From: Vibrio anguillarum
GTDB taxonomy: Bacteria > Pseudomonadota > Gammaproteobacteria > Enterobacterales > Vibrionaceae
DNA length: 64,000 nucleotides
NCBI RefSeq assembly: GCF_001989995.2
Contig: NZ_JAHGUP010000054.1
Coordinates: forward strand, 56,859-120,858
Reading direction: 5' to 3'
Shown: in pieces, positions 56,701-64,000 of the stretch
Numbering within the stretch: the stretch's first letter is position 1
How the letters are laid out: every line of letters begins with the position of its first letter
Made by a program: the position numbers and the translations under genes
Notes under the pieces: generated by a model
The model's input: only the letters and a program-made list of their open reading frames with translations
Told to the model about the DNA's origin: nothing
Databases searched by the model: none

Positions 56701-58125
56701 GTGTTAAAACAGTTTTCATTGTTGAGTGTCTGTTTGCTGTCGTTGTTCTGGTCAAGTGTTGGTGTAGCTCAACAACCCGTAACGCTACCAGATAATATTC
56801 GTGGTGCTCTATGCCTAGTTAAAGCCGATCATAAGATCGTGCTCGTTAACGAGGTGATCACCAAGCAGATTTCATTGCCAGGAGGGACGATATCTCCCGG
56901 TGAATCTCCAGAATTGGCCGCGCAAAGAGAAACATGGGAAGAAACGGGCCTTGTTGTAACGGTAGGGCGCACGTTGGGGTATACGGATACGGCTGTCGTT
57001 TACAGCTGTCGCAGTGATTCCGATGTGATTGCTTTTGAGTCAAAAAATAGCCGTAATGGACATGAGTTGCCTATTTGGTTTGCTCCTCATTATGGTGTCG
57101 AGGTTGCTAGCGCAATGCTGATCGATCCGTATCGTATTGATGCAAGTCAGTATCGTTACCCTGAGCAATGGGATCGGATCAAAACCATGTATCAAGAAGC
57201 GGATAGCCAACCCGTGATTTATGTAGAGAATCTGGTTTCTGCTGCGCCTCGGTTTCACCAAATCGAATTAGGCTGGATGATGAAATTGCAGAATACGGTC
57301 GCGGAATGGCCGTATACGCTGAGTTCGTCGATTTATCAAATCGCAGTATGGATCACCAAATTGACGGATCCTTTATTGCTGATAGTTTTATTTCCAGTGA
57401 TTGCCTGTTATCTGGGTAAAGAGTCTGTTTATAAGATATTTTTTGTGGTTACCGTGAGTTCATTATTGTCATTGGTGGCTCAGCAAGGATTTGCATTACC
57501 AAGACCTCATGCCTATATACCATTGTTGGAACTTTGCCAAAGTTACGGGTACGGTTTTCCAAGTTTACCGATTGCAGTTTGGTTTGGTGTAGGGATATCA
57601 CTATTGCGAGCTTTTGATCATCTCGATTTCAACCGAATGTTTGTGGGTTTTATCGTGTTGATGGGGCTATTAATGTTGGCCAAATTCTATATTGGGGAAG
57701 CCTTCATCAGCGATATGGTGATAGGTGGATTGTTGGGCGCTCTGGTCGCGTGGCATATTGTTCGTTTAGATGAACAATCTTATACCGACGTCAGGACACT
57801 GCTGGGTTCGCGTGGGGTATGGTGGGGTTTAACGATCACGGTTGCACTGCTGGCTATGATCTGGCCCTTGCCTAGTTTCACCGCTTGGTTAGCCATTTTG
57901 CTGACGGCATCGGCTTTAGTTATGACAAAGAGCACTGAACCACTACACATCACTCTTCAACGAATGTGGCTGCTGATCATTTTGTTATTAGCACTCAATC
58001 AAGTGGTGTTATTTGGTGCCACGCTCGTTTCATACAGCAGTATTTTCTCTTTAATGGTTGAGACGCTCCGCTTGCCAATACTCATGCTCATCTTTGCATG
58101 GTTCATGCGAAAATGCCGTGCTTAA
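56701..58125 (+). CDS. Nudix hydrolase fused to a PAP2-like membrane domain
   Basis: 474 residues. A signal-like segment (1-23, ends GVAQQ) is followed by a periplasmic Nudix domain whose box is complete: Gly62, Glu68, Arg76-Glu77, Glu80-Glu81, Gly83 (GGTISPGESPELAAQRETWE). From about 215 on there are about eight membrane segments with PAP2 traces: LPRPHAY, GFPSLPIAVW and AKFYIGEAFISDM. Compared with PAP2 consensus, PSGH has become PSLP and the SRxxxxxHxxxD motif has lost Ser and His. The phosphatase half is probably inactive, the Nudix half active. GTG start. Confidence 0.8.
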   Translation: MLKQFSLLSVCLLSLFWSSVGVAQQPVTLPDNIRGALCLVKADHKIVLVNEVITKQISLPGGTISPGESPELAAQRETWEETGLVVTVGRTLGYTDTAVVYSCRSDSDVIAFESKNSRNGHELPIWFAPHYGVEVASAMLIDPYRIDASQYRYPEQWDRIKTMYQEADSQPVIYVENLVSAAPRFHQIELGWMMKLQNTVAEWPYTLSSSIYQIAVWITKLTDPLLLIVLFPVIACYLGKESVYKIFFVVTVSSLLSLVAQQGFALPRPHAYIPLLELCQSYGYGFPSLPIAVWFGVGISLLRAFDHLDFNRMFVGFIVLMGLLMLAKFYIGEAFISDMVIGGLLGALVAWHIVRLDEQSYTDVRTLLGSRGVWWGLTITVALLAMIWPLPSFTAWLAILLTASALVMTKSTEPLHITLQRMWLLIILLLALNQVVLFGATLVSYSSIFSLMVETLRLPILMLIFAWFMRKCRA

Positions 58126-58152
58126 CCTGGTTGTTTAGTCAACATCCCGATT

Positions 58153-58178
58153 AAAGACGCCTCGACTGAGGCGTCTTT
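58153..58178. terminator. Bidirectional terminator between the Nudix-PAP2 and YidA-like genes
   Basis: AAAGACGCCTC / GAGGCGTCTTT with loop GACT. It lies between convergent genes. Confidence 0.85.
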
Positions 58179-58183
58179 AATGC

Positions 58184-59002
58184 CTATTCGTGAGACTCAC
58201 CGAGTACAAATTTTTCTATAGCAACTGCTACACCATCGTTGTCATTACTGAGTGTAATATAGTCGGCTAGCTGCTTAGTTTGTTCCATCGCATTGGCCAT
58301 TGCAATTCCAAGTCCTGCGTATTGCAGCATGTGATGATCATTTTCAGCATCTCCCATACAAATAATGTGTTTAGCCTCGATCCCCAAGTGCTCGGCAATC
58401 GCTTTGACACCGACGCCTTTATTACTCTGTGTGTTTAAGAATTCAAGAAAGAATGGTGCACTTTGTACAATGGTAAACTGTTGATAGAGTTCCGGAGGAA
58501 GTTGTTCAATGGCTTTTTGTAGCAAGCTCGGCTCTGCCACAATCATTGCTTTGATGATGGGATGATCATCTTCAAGCTGTTCAAAATCCATTTCCGTGAT
58601 TGGCAGTCCGTTGATTCTTGCTTCAAGCTCGGTATATTCACTGATTTTAGGCGTGATCAGACCATGAACTTGGCTAAAGGCGTGCGTATTCACGTTAAGT
58701 TGGTTAGCAAGGTTAGCGACTAATTTTGCAGAGCGGCCATCGATAATTTTGTGATGAATAATTTCACCACTGCCAATGTTTTGAACCATTGAGCCGTTGT
58801 AGTAAAGGACAAAATCCTCATTTGAGTTTAAATGCAGTTCTTGCAACTTATCGCGCATGCCATCAATGGGACGTCCAGACGCCAGCACCACTTTTACGCC
58901 TTTTTCACGAGCTTTGGCTATAGCCTGTTTTGTTCTGGCTGTGATCTGTTTTTGGCTATTGAGAAGAGTACCGTCCATATCTAAAGCGATGAGTTTATAC
59001 AT
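58184..59002 (-). CDS. yidA: Cof-type HAD phosphatase (YidA-like sugar phosphatase)
   Basis: 272 residues. HAD motifs: LIALDMDGTLLNS (nucleophile Asp), VVLASGRP, a Lys near 200 (NTQSNKGVGVKAI), and CMGDAENDHHML. The type IIB cap resembles E. coli YidA in length and sequence (SAPFFLEFL). It dephosphorylates small sugar phosphates such as erythrose 4-P and fructose 1-P in that family. Confidence 0.9.
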   Translation of the reverse strand: MYKLIALDMDGTLLNSQKQITARTKQAIAKAREKGVKVVLASGRPIDGMRDKLQELHLNSNEDFVLYYNGSMVQNIGSGEIIHHKIIDGRSAKLVANLANQLNVNTHAFSQVHGLITPKISEYTELEARINGLPITEMDFEQLEDDHPIIKAMIVAEPSLLQKAIEQLPPELYQQFTIVQSAPFFLEFLNTQSNKGVGVKAIAEHLGIEAKHIICMGDAENDHHMLQYAGLGIAMANAMEQTKQLADYITLSNDNDGVAVAIEKFVLGESHE

Positions 59003-59176
59003 GACTTACCTAAATTAAGTGAAGAAGAAAGCCAGCAGCTTATGCAAGTTGAGATGTGATCGCCACTGATTTAGTCAAATTTTTACGCACGTGATGGGTT
59101 TAGTTTGACCTAAGGCAAGGCATCTATTAAGGTCAGCGACCTGCATTTTTTGATATTGAGTTAGGCTGAGTTTACG

Positions 59177-59845
59177 TTGTACAAAATTAATGAAATGTTT
59201 GAGACCATTCAAGGTGAAGGCGTGCATACCGGCGTTCCTGCGGTTTTTATTCGTTTGCAAGAATGCCCAGTGGGATGCGCTTGGTGCGATACAAAGCAGA
59301 CGTGGGATGCAACGCCGCAAGATGAACGCCCAATCAATGATGTGCTAGCCAAAACCCAAGATAGCCCAACTTGGTGCTCAGTCAGTGCAGAAGAGATGGT
59401 GTCGCTCTATAAAACACAGGGTTATCATGCTAAACATATTGTAATTACGGGCGGTGAACCGTGTATTTATGATCTGCGTCCACTTGCGCAAGCATTTGAG
59501 GCAATCGGATGTCACATTCAAATTGAAACCAGCGGCACATTCCCGGTTCAAACCTCAGCAAATACATGGGTGACAGTGTCACCAAAAATTGCAATGAAGG
59601 GCAAACTGCCTGTACTCGATTCAGCTCTGTTAAGAGCAAATGAGATCAAGCACCCCGTCGCAACGGCTAAAGATATTGAACAGCTAGATACGTTATTGCT
59701 GCGAGCGCAAGTTCCTGATTCAACAGTGATTGCTTTACAGCCTATAAGTCAGAAAGAGCGGGCAACCCAATTGTGCATTGAAACATGCATTGCGAGGAAC
59801 TGGCGTTTATCGATTCAAACGCATAAATATTTAAGTATTGCCTGA
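59177..59845 (+). CDS. queE: 7-carboxy-7-deazaguanine synthase
   Basis: Radical SAM enzyme making 7-carboxy-7-deazaguanine in the queuosine/preQ0 pathway. It has 222 residues. The Fe-S motif is CPVGCAWCD (CxxxCxxC) near residue 30, with [15 protein letters not shown] before it and ITGGEPC after. The start is TTG 59177 ([14 protein letters not shown]), supported by the family N-terminus and by GGCTGAG upstream. It is 10 bp from queC when the preferred starts are used. I saw no preQ1 riboswitch in 59003-59176. Confidence 0.93.
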   Translation: MYKINEMFETIQGEGVHTGVPAVFIRLQECPVGCAWCDTKQTWDATPQDERPINDVLAKTQDSPTWCSVSAEEMVSLYKTQGYHAKHIVITGGEPCIYDLRPLAQAFEAIGCHIQIETSGTFPVQTSANTWVTVSPKIAMKGKLPVLDSALLRANEIKHPVATAKDIEQLDTLLLRAQVPDSTVIALQPISQKERATQLCIETCIARNWRLSIQTHKYLSIA

Positions 59846-59855
59846 GGAGAGGAAA

Positions 59856-60551
59856 ATGAAAAAAGCCGTTGTGGTATTTAGTGGTGGCCAAGATTCAACA
59901 ACCTGTTTGGTTCAGGCATTAAAAGAGTTTGATGAAGTGCACGCCATCACCTTTGATTATGGCCAACGCCATAAACTCGAGATTGAGGTTGCCAGCACCT
60001 TAGCGAAAAAGTTAGGTGTAGCTGCACATAAAGTCATGGATGTCAGCTTACTCAATGAGTTGGCGATCAGTTCACTCACTCGTGACGATATTCCAGTATC
60101 ACATGAGTTACAAGAGAATGGGTTACCGAACTCGTTTGTGCCGGGGCGTAACATTCTGTTTTTGACCCTTGCGGGTATTTACGCGTATCAAATAGGCGCA
60201 GATGAGGTGATTACTGGTGTTTGTGAAACAGACTTTTCTGGCTATCCGGATTGCCGAAATGATTTTGTTAAAGCGATGAACAGTGCTTTGGTGCAAGGGA
60301 TGGATCGCCCATTCAACATTCGTACTCCTTTAATGTGGCTAAACAAAGCAGAAACTTGGGCATTGGCGGATCAACATGATGCTCTCGAACTCATAAGACA
60401 CGAAACACTGACTTGTTATAACGGTATTATTGGTGATGGTTGTGGCGATTGCCCATCATGTGAGCTACGTAAAGCGGGTTTAAACGATTATTTAGTAAAC
60501 AAAGCGTTGGTGATGAATGCGCTTCACCAAAAGCAATCTGTAACTTTATGA
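59856..60551 (+). CDS. queC: 7-cyano-7-deazaguanine synthase
   Basis: ATP-dependent conversion of CDG to preQ0. It has 231 residues from ATG 59856, which has a GAGGAGAGG ribosome site. The frame is open six codons earlier. PP-loop [13 protein letters not shown], then [22 protein letters not shown], and the zinc site [11 protein letters not shown]. In one operon with queE. Confidence 0.96.
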   Translation: MKKAVVVFSGGQDSTTCLVQALKEFDEVHAITFDYGQRHKLEIEVASTLAKKLGVAAHKVMDVSLLNELAISSLTRDDIPVSHELQENGLPNSFVPGRNILFLTLAGIYAYQIGADEVITGVCETDFSGYPDCRNDFVKAMNSALVQGMDRPFNIRTPLMWLNKAETWALADQHDALELIRHETLTCYNGIIGDGCGDCPSCELRKAGLNDYLVNKALVMNALHQKQSVTL

Positions 60552-60592
60552 TGTATCTAATAATCAACGTATAGATCAAGTGAAATTTAAAC

Positions 60593-60639
60593 GGGTGTTC
60601 TAGTGTTTGCGAATGGAATAGCGTGCAAATAGAACACCC
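60593..60639. repeat. Large perfect inverted repeat between queC and the DUF2750 gene
   Basis: Outer arms GGGTGTTCTA / TAGAACACCC (10 bp) and inner arms TTTGC / GCAAA, separated on one side by a 3-nt bulge, with a 14-nt loop. No U-run follows on either strand. It lies between convergent genes and may act as a factor-independent stop, mRNA stabiliser, or a small structured RNA. Confidence 0.45.
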
Positions 60640-60674
60640 ATTATTTAGCTCAAGGTACTAAATAGTTCAAGGTA

Positions 60675-61025
60675 CTAAAGGTACATTTTGGCCAAATCTG
60701 CAGGTTCTACTTCTTTACCTTCTAAGCTTGCATTCCAGTTGGTGCCAATTAATACACCATCTTCATCAAGGGTAATCAACCAATCTTCTACGAAAATATC
60801 GAGAGGGATTTCTAACACTTCGAAGTCAGACCACTCTTCAACGTTGTGAGTTTGTGCATCTTCTTTGGTTGACCAAAAGGGCATAACTTCACTACTTTCA
60901 AATTCTGTCGAGTCGCATGCCAGCCAACCATCTTCATTTTTTAAGCCCCATACTAGTTGGGTCTCTTTTGTTTGTTCAATAAACAATTCTAAGTTTGCTT
61001 GAAGGTCAGCAGTTAATTTGCTCAT
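60675..61025 (-). CDS. DUF2750 domain protein
   Basis: 116 residues, acidic, no signal or membrane segment. The WLACDSTEF, VMPFWSTKEDAQ and FVEDWLITLDEDG stretches match the DUF2750 family of small cytoplasmic proteins found in gammaproteobacteria. No biochemical function is known to me. It stands alone, between convergent queC and the outer-membrane genes. Confidence 0.85.
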   Translation of the reverse strand: MSKLTADLQANLELFIEQTKETQLVWGLKNEDGWLACDSTEFESSEVMPFWSTKEDAQTHNVEEWSDFEVLEIPLDIFVEDWLITLDEDGVLIGTNWNASLEGKEVEPADLAKMYL

Positions 61026-61099
61026 TATCTTTATCTCATAAGGTGATGACGCGCAAGGATAGCATTTTGTGCTAGTAAACTCATTACAATTTTAGACAG

Positions 61100-61121
61100 A
61101 AAAAAGGGGCGAAAACGCCCC
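61100..61121 (-). terminator. Terminator of the OmpA-like/TolC-like operon
   Basis: On the - strand GGGGCG, loop TTTT, CGCCCC, then TTTTTT, about 20 bp after the OmpA-like stop. Confidence 0.9.
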
Positions 61122-61142
61122 AATCCTCGATAAATATCGATT

Positions 61143-61757
61143 TCAACGCTCGCGTTTGGTGAAAATGGTCCACTCTTCTTTCACCGAACCTTTGTGGCCG
61201 ACGACAGTGGCGACAACTTTTCTATTCATCGCATGGCTAATATCATCATCACCATTTTCTGTCAGTTCAGTATCACCAAAACCAACAATACGGACACGAG
61301 TATGGCTAATGCCGTAACTAACAAGCGCCTTCTCGACATTATAAGCTCGGTTTTTCGATAACTCTAAGTTATAACCTGGATTCCCAACCTTACTGGCATA
61401 ACCTTGTAATTCAATCGAAGCTGAAGGGTATTGCTTGAGAAAATTGGCCATTGACCGTATTTGACTTAGAAACACAGGGTTGACTATTGCTGAATCATTC
61501 GCAAACAGAATTCTAAGCTGGAGTTGCTCTTCGGTTTTAATGAAAGTGCCACAACCATCATTATCGATCTCTGACTTCAATGGTGTTTCGGGGCACAAAT
61601 CTCTGGCATTAATCACGCCGTCAAAATCATCGTCACGTAAATCGTCTATTTGATCAGCGAGTGGCATATCAATATATGGATAACCATCTCTAGCAGATGA
61701 AGCCGTCGAGGTGATAAAGAGTAAGCTCGCTATCATTGGCCATAAGTATTTCAACAT
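61143..61757 (-). CDS. OmpA-family outer-membrane protein of a type I secretion locus
   Basis: 204 residues from ATG 61755-61757 (MLKYLWPMIASLLFI), with GGAG at 8 nt. A signal peptide is cleaved near SSARD. A short thrombospondin-3/calcium-type stretch DDDFDGVINARDLCPETP is followed by an OmpA C-terminal peptidoglycan-binding domain (about 75-185, IELQGYASKVGNPGYNLELS, RKVVATVV). It starts 1 bp after the TolC-like stop. Such proteins accompany TolC-like genes beside giant RTX adhesins in vibrios. Confidence 0.85.
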   Translation of the reverse strand: MLKYLWPMIASLLFITSTASSARDGYPYIDMPLADQIDDLRDDDFDGVINARDLCPETPLKSEIDNDGCGTFIKTEEQLQLRILFANDSAIVNPVFLSQIRSMANFLKQYPSASIELQGYASKVGNPGYNLELSKNRAYNVEKALVSYGISHTRVRIVGFGDTELTENGDDDISHAMNRKVVATVVGHKGSVKEEWTIFTKRER

Positions 61758-61758
61758 G

Positions 61759-63069
61759 TTAGTACTCCACCGCATCATGCCACTCTTTGGGTGTATCCAC
61801 TCTCAACGAACTCAACAATGACCCAGTTGCATTCATAACACGGTATTTTGCATACTGTTCATCGTATTTGGCATCGAGATAACCTTTTCTTGCTTCGAAA
61901 AGCTCATTTTCAGTATTCAACACATCCAATAGTGTTCGCTTGCCGAGCTTATATTGTTTTTCATAAGCAATAACCGTATCTGAAGCAGAATCAACATGAT
62001 CGGCTAAAAATTCTTTTTGTTGTAATGTCAAATCGAGAGCGCTCCAAGATAAACGCAACCCCTCTTCAACACTACGATAAGTCCGATCTCTTAAATCTTT
62101 CGCTTTGTTCATTTGGTAGGCAGCACTGTCGGTGCGCGCAGAATCTGAACCACCATTGTACAGGTTGTAACGCATCCTAATCATGGCCGAGAATTCATCG
62201 CTGCTACCTTCTATCCCACCGGCATCATCACGCCATGTTTGTGCAGCTTCGAAAGATAACGTTGGGTAATTTGTTCCCTGAGTTTGTTTATATTGAAACT
62301 TTGCGGAATCAACATCGGCTTGCGCTACTTTGATGACCGGGTGATCTTGGTAGGCCTTTTCTAAAGCGTCATCAACGGTAAAAGGCAAAGCAGAATGGTC
62401 TGCTCTAGGGAAAATTAAATCTTGAGGAGGTTGACCTACCAACCGTTTAAACTGGGTATGTATATCAAACAGATTATTCTGTGCAGCTAAAAGATTGCCA
62501 TGGGCTTTAGCTAAACGAGCTTCAACCTGAGAAAGATCAGCGGTTGAACCAATGCCTGATTCCACACGCTTTTGTATATCACGATATATTTTCTTATGTA
62601 CTGAGAGGTTGCTTTCAGAAAGTGTCAGTATTTCAAACGCTTTCGTTGCATCGAGATACACCTTAGTGACCTCTAATGCGATATCTTGAGCGTCAGCTAA
62701 GAGTTGGAAACGAACCGATTCGGCATCAGCCGAAGTACGATCAATATCGTTTAAAGTCGAAGAACCATCCCAAATTAGTTGGGTTAAGGTAATGGTGGCT
62801 TCTTTACGAGTAAGTTCATTTTCAGTACCAGAGGCTAAATCAACCGCTTCGTAGCCAATACCAGCATCGAGATCGATCCTTGGAAGGTAAGCACCAGAAG
62901 AGGCTTCGCTATTATAGCGCTTACTCACATATTCGTTATATGCACTTTTAATATTTGGATTGGTTGCAAGCGTTATTGACACCGCTTGCTCAAGAGTCTG
63001 GCTATATACAGAGATCGGGAAGCTGAGTGCGATGGCGTAGCTCAACGTTTTCATGTTCATCCAATTCAC
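61759..63069 (-). CDS. TolC-family outer-membrane channel (AggA/LapE-like)
   Basis: 436 residues. Outer-membrane exit duct of a type I secretion system. Start GTG 63067-63069 has AGGAG at 7 nt; an ATG five codons later (MKTLSYAIALSF) is the alternative. The signal peptide ends near VYSQT. Two OEP repeats with long helices: QLIWDGSSTL, GSTADLSQVEARLA and LYNGGSDSARTDSA, GKRTLLDVLNTENELF. It is divergent from the adhesin gene, whose export it should serve. The same gene pair flanks frhA in V. cholerae, as I recall it. Confidence 0.92.
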   Translation of the reverse strand: MNWMNMKTLSYAIALSFPISVYSQTLEQAVSITLATNPNIKSAYNEYVSKRYNSEASSGAYLPRIDLDAGIGYEAVDLASGTENELTRKEATITLTQLIWDGSSTLNDIDRTSADAESVRFQLLADAQDIALEVTKVYLDATKAFEILTLSESNLSVHKKIYRDIQKRVESGIGSTADLSQVEARLAKAHGNLLAAQNNLFDIHTQFKRLVGQPPQDLIFPRADHSALPFTVDDALEKAYQDHPVIKVAQADVDSAKFQYKQTQGTNYPTLSFEAAQTWRDDAGGIEGSSDEFSAMIRMRYNLYNGGSDSARTDSAAYQMNKAKDLRDRTYRSVEEGLRLSWSALDLTLQQKEFLADHVDSASDTVIAYEKQYKLGKRTLLDVLNTENELFEARKGYLDAKYDEQYAKYRVMNATGSLLSSLRVDTPKEWHDAVEY

Positions 63070-63501
63070 TTGGGCACTCCTCTAGGGACTTCTACTTCTT
63101 TTAAGCCGCAATAGTACGGCATTAGCTGTTGCATTATCGAGACGCTTGATGGAAAAACGCAACAAAATAACATTAAATTCTCATCAGTAAACAGCAACAT
63201 ATTCATTACATTCGTGATTTTAGCAAAGAATCATACACCAAATCATCAATTAACATTTATTAAACATTGTTGATTGTTCTTATAATAAAGTACATCTTTA
63301 GTGTGATATTGATTCAAACTATAAATGTGTGACTTAAGTCTCCACCTACGTCACATAAGAAGGTGTAAAAATGGTTTTTCCTTTGTATTACAGGTGTTAA
63401 ATGCTAATTTATTACCATTAGAAATGACAAATTACGTAGCAAAGATGTAGGAATGTAAACAGTCGCATCGTTGTGAATTCGGAAGTTATTAGAGGCATTA
63501 T

Positions 63502-64000
63502 ATGGAACTTGGTTCTTTTTCTTTAGGTACAACATTAACTTTCGGTCAGATGATCGTTGTGGATGCAAATGGCAATGTACGGGTGCTTCAGCCAGGAGAA
63601 AAAACCTTGCCTGGTGAAATAATCATCAGTGCCAGTAACGCTACCCCAAACGATGTAGGCAATAATAATGATGTACAAATATCAAGAGTTAACGCCGATG
63701 GTCGCAACGTAGATATAACTAATGACATCAATGAAATTTTCGCAGCATTAGAGCAAGGCCAAGACCCAACACAGCTAGGCGAAGATCTTGCAACTGCAGC
63801 GGGTGAATCGAACGGTTCAAGCCCGACGGGTTCAGTCAGCATCGCTCGCGACGCTTCGGAAACCATAGCCGCAACAGAATTCTCCACGTCAGCACTCACC
63901 GCGCTAGGCCTCTCTGAAACACAAAGTTTAACGCTATTAGAAAGCTATTCTCAAAGTGCTTTAGGGTCAATTGTGACGAGCATCAATGGTGCGAACGACG
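63502..64000 (+). CDS. LapA-type giant adhesin, N-terminal part (runs off window)
   Basis: Only the first 166 codons are present. The start MELGSFSLGTTLTFGQMIVV, then NVRVLQPGEKTLPGEIIIS, is the N-terminal retention-module pattern of LapA-like adhesins. After NEIFAALEQGQDPTQLGEDL comes TAAG at residues 98-101, the dialanine site cut by the periplasmic protease LapG. A short linker and SIARDASETIAATEF follow. It is divergent from TolC-like and OmpA-like genes. Length and repeats cannot be seen here; an FrhA-like adhesin is the best guess. The 432-bp region before it (63070-63501) is AT-rich and holds divergent promoters, with a GACTTAAGTC dyad near 63330. Confidence 0.85.
   Translation, partial: MELGSFSLGTTLTFGQMIVVDANGNVRVLQPGEKTLPGEIIISASNATPNDVGNNNDVQISRVNADGRNVDITNDINEIFAALEQGQDPTQLGEDLATAAGESNGSSPTGSVSIARDASETIAATEFSTSALTALGLSETQSLTLLESYSQSALGSIVTSINGAND

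Noticed and set aside
59003..59176. Possible preQ1 riboswitch before queE
   Set aside because: The expected short pseudoknot with its C-rich loop and A-rich tail could not be drawn.
63327..63357. TGTGAC...GTCACA inverted repeat before the adhesin, considered as a CRP site
   Set aside because: The half sites are far too widely spaced for CRP (about 18 bp instead of 6).
1..64000. tRNA, rRNA, CRISPR arrays, insertion sequences, integrase or attachment sites
   Set aside because: Looked for by eye on both strands; no repeat-spacer pattern, transposase-like frame or cloverleaf gene was found.

Overview
The window is a contiguous piece of a gammaproteobacterial chromosome, almost certainly Vibrio. 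The evidence is the nrdA-ubiG-gyrA neighbourhood, the Na+-pump style oxaloacetate decarboxylase with a citrate lyase cluster, the acnD/prpF type methylcitrate operon, and a TolC/OmpA/LapA-like adhesin locus like that around V. cholerae frhA. The species assignment is inference. No rRNA, tRNA, CRISPR array, prophage or insertion sequence was seen.

Layout. 1-6.5 kb is core genome: nrdA (cut at its 3' end by the window edge), ubiG and gyrA. A chemoreceptor follows at 6.8-8.4 kb. From 8.8 to 25.9 kb runs a citrate uptake and fermentation island, all on the + strand except one gene. It holds a tripartite tricarboxylate transporter (tctC-tctB-tctA), citC, a divergent citX paralogue on the - strand, oadG-oadA-oadB, the citA-citB two-component system, citD-E-F-X-G, and two poorly known genes. 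Citrate would enter through the TctABC-like system, be split by citrate lyase into acetate and oxaloacetate, and the oxaloacetate would be decarboxylated by OadGAB while pumping Na+. CitC, CitX and CitG make and load the lyase prosthetic group. CitA/CitB presumably sense citrate. Repeated FNR-like half sites upstream of citC and oadG fit anaerobic control.

26.1-32.0 kb is a mannose/fructose-type PTS region: manA, a full EIIABC, an AraC regulator, and a separate EIIA (with a decayed HPr-like domain) plus EIIB. 32.1-33.5 kb carries a hotdog thioesterase and a small metal-cofactor-like cluster (DUF134, an NqrM-like protein, a NifX-like protein) with a perfect 26-bp palindrome in front of it. 34.0-37.7 kb is the galactose ABC transporter mglBAC behind GalR/GalS-type operators. 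LysR plus an old yellow enzyme, and dgkA, follow.

40.5-45.9 kb (- strand) is a second tripartite tricarboxylate transporter with its own RstAB-like two-component system. After an unknown lipoprotein comes the methylcitrate (propionate) operon at 47.3-56.0 kb: a GntR regulator, prpB, prpC, acnD, prpF, prpE. 56-61 kb has a GNAT protein, a Nudix-PAP2 membrane fusion, a YidA-like phosphatase, queE-queC and a DUF2750 protein. The right end carries an OmpA-like and a TolC-like outer-membrane gene divergent from the start of a large LapA-type adhesin. That adhesin has a visible dialanine site of the kind cut by LapG, and the window ends inside it.

Most gene calls rest on recognised motifs read by eye. 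Regulatory sites are pattern matches and have not been tested.
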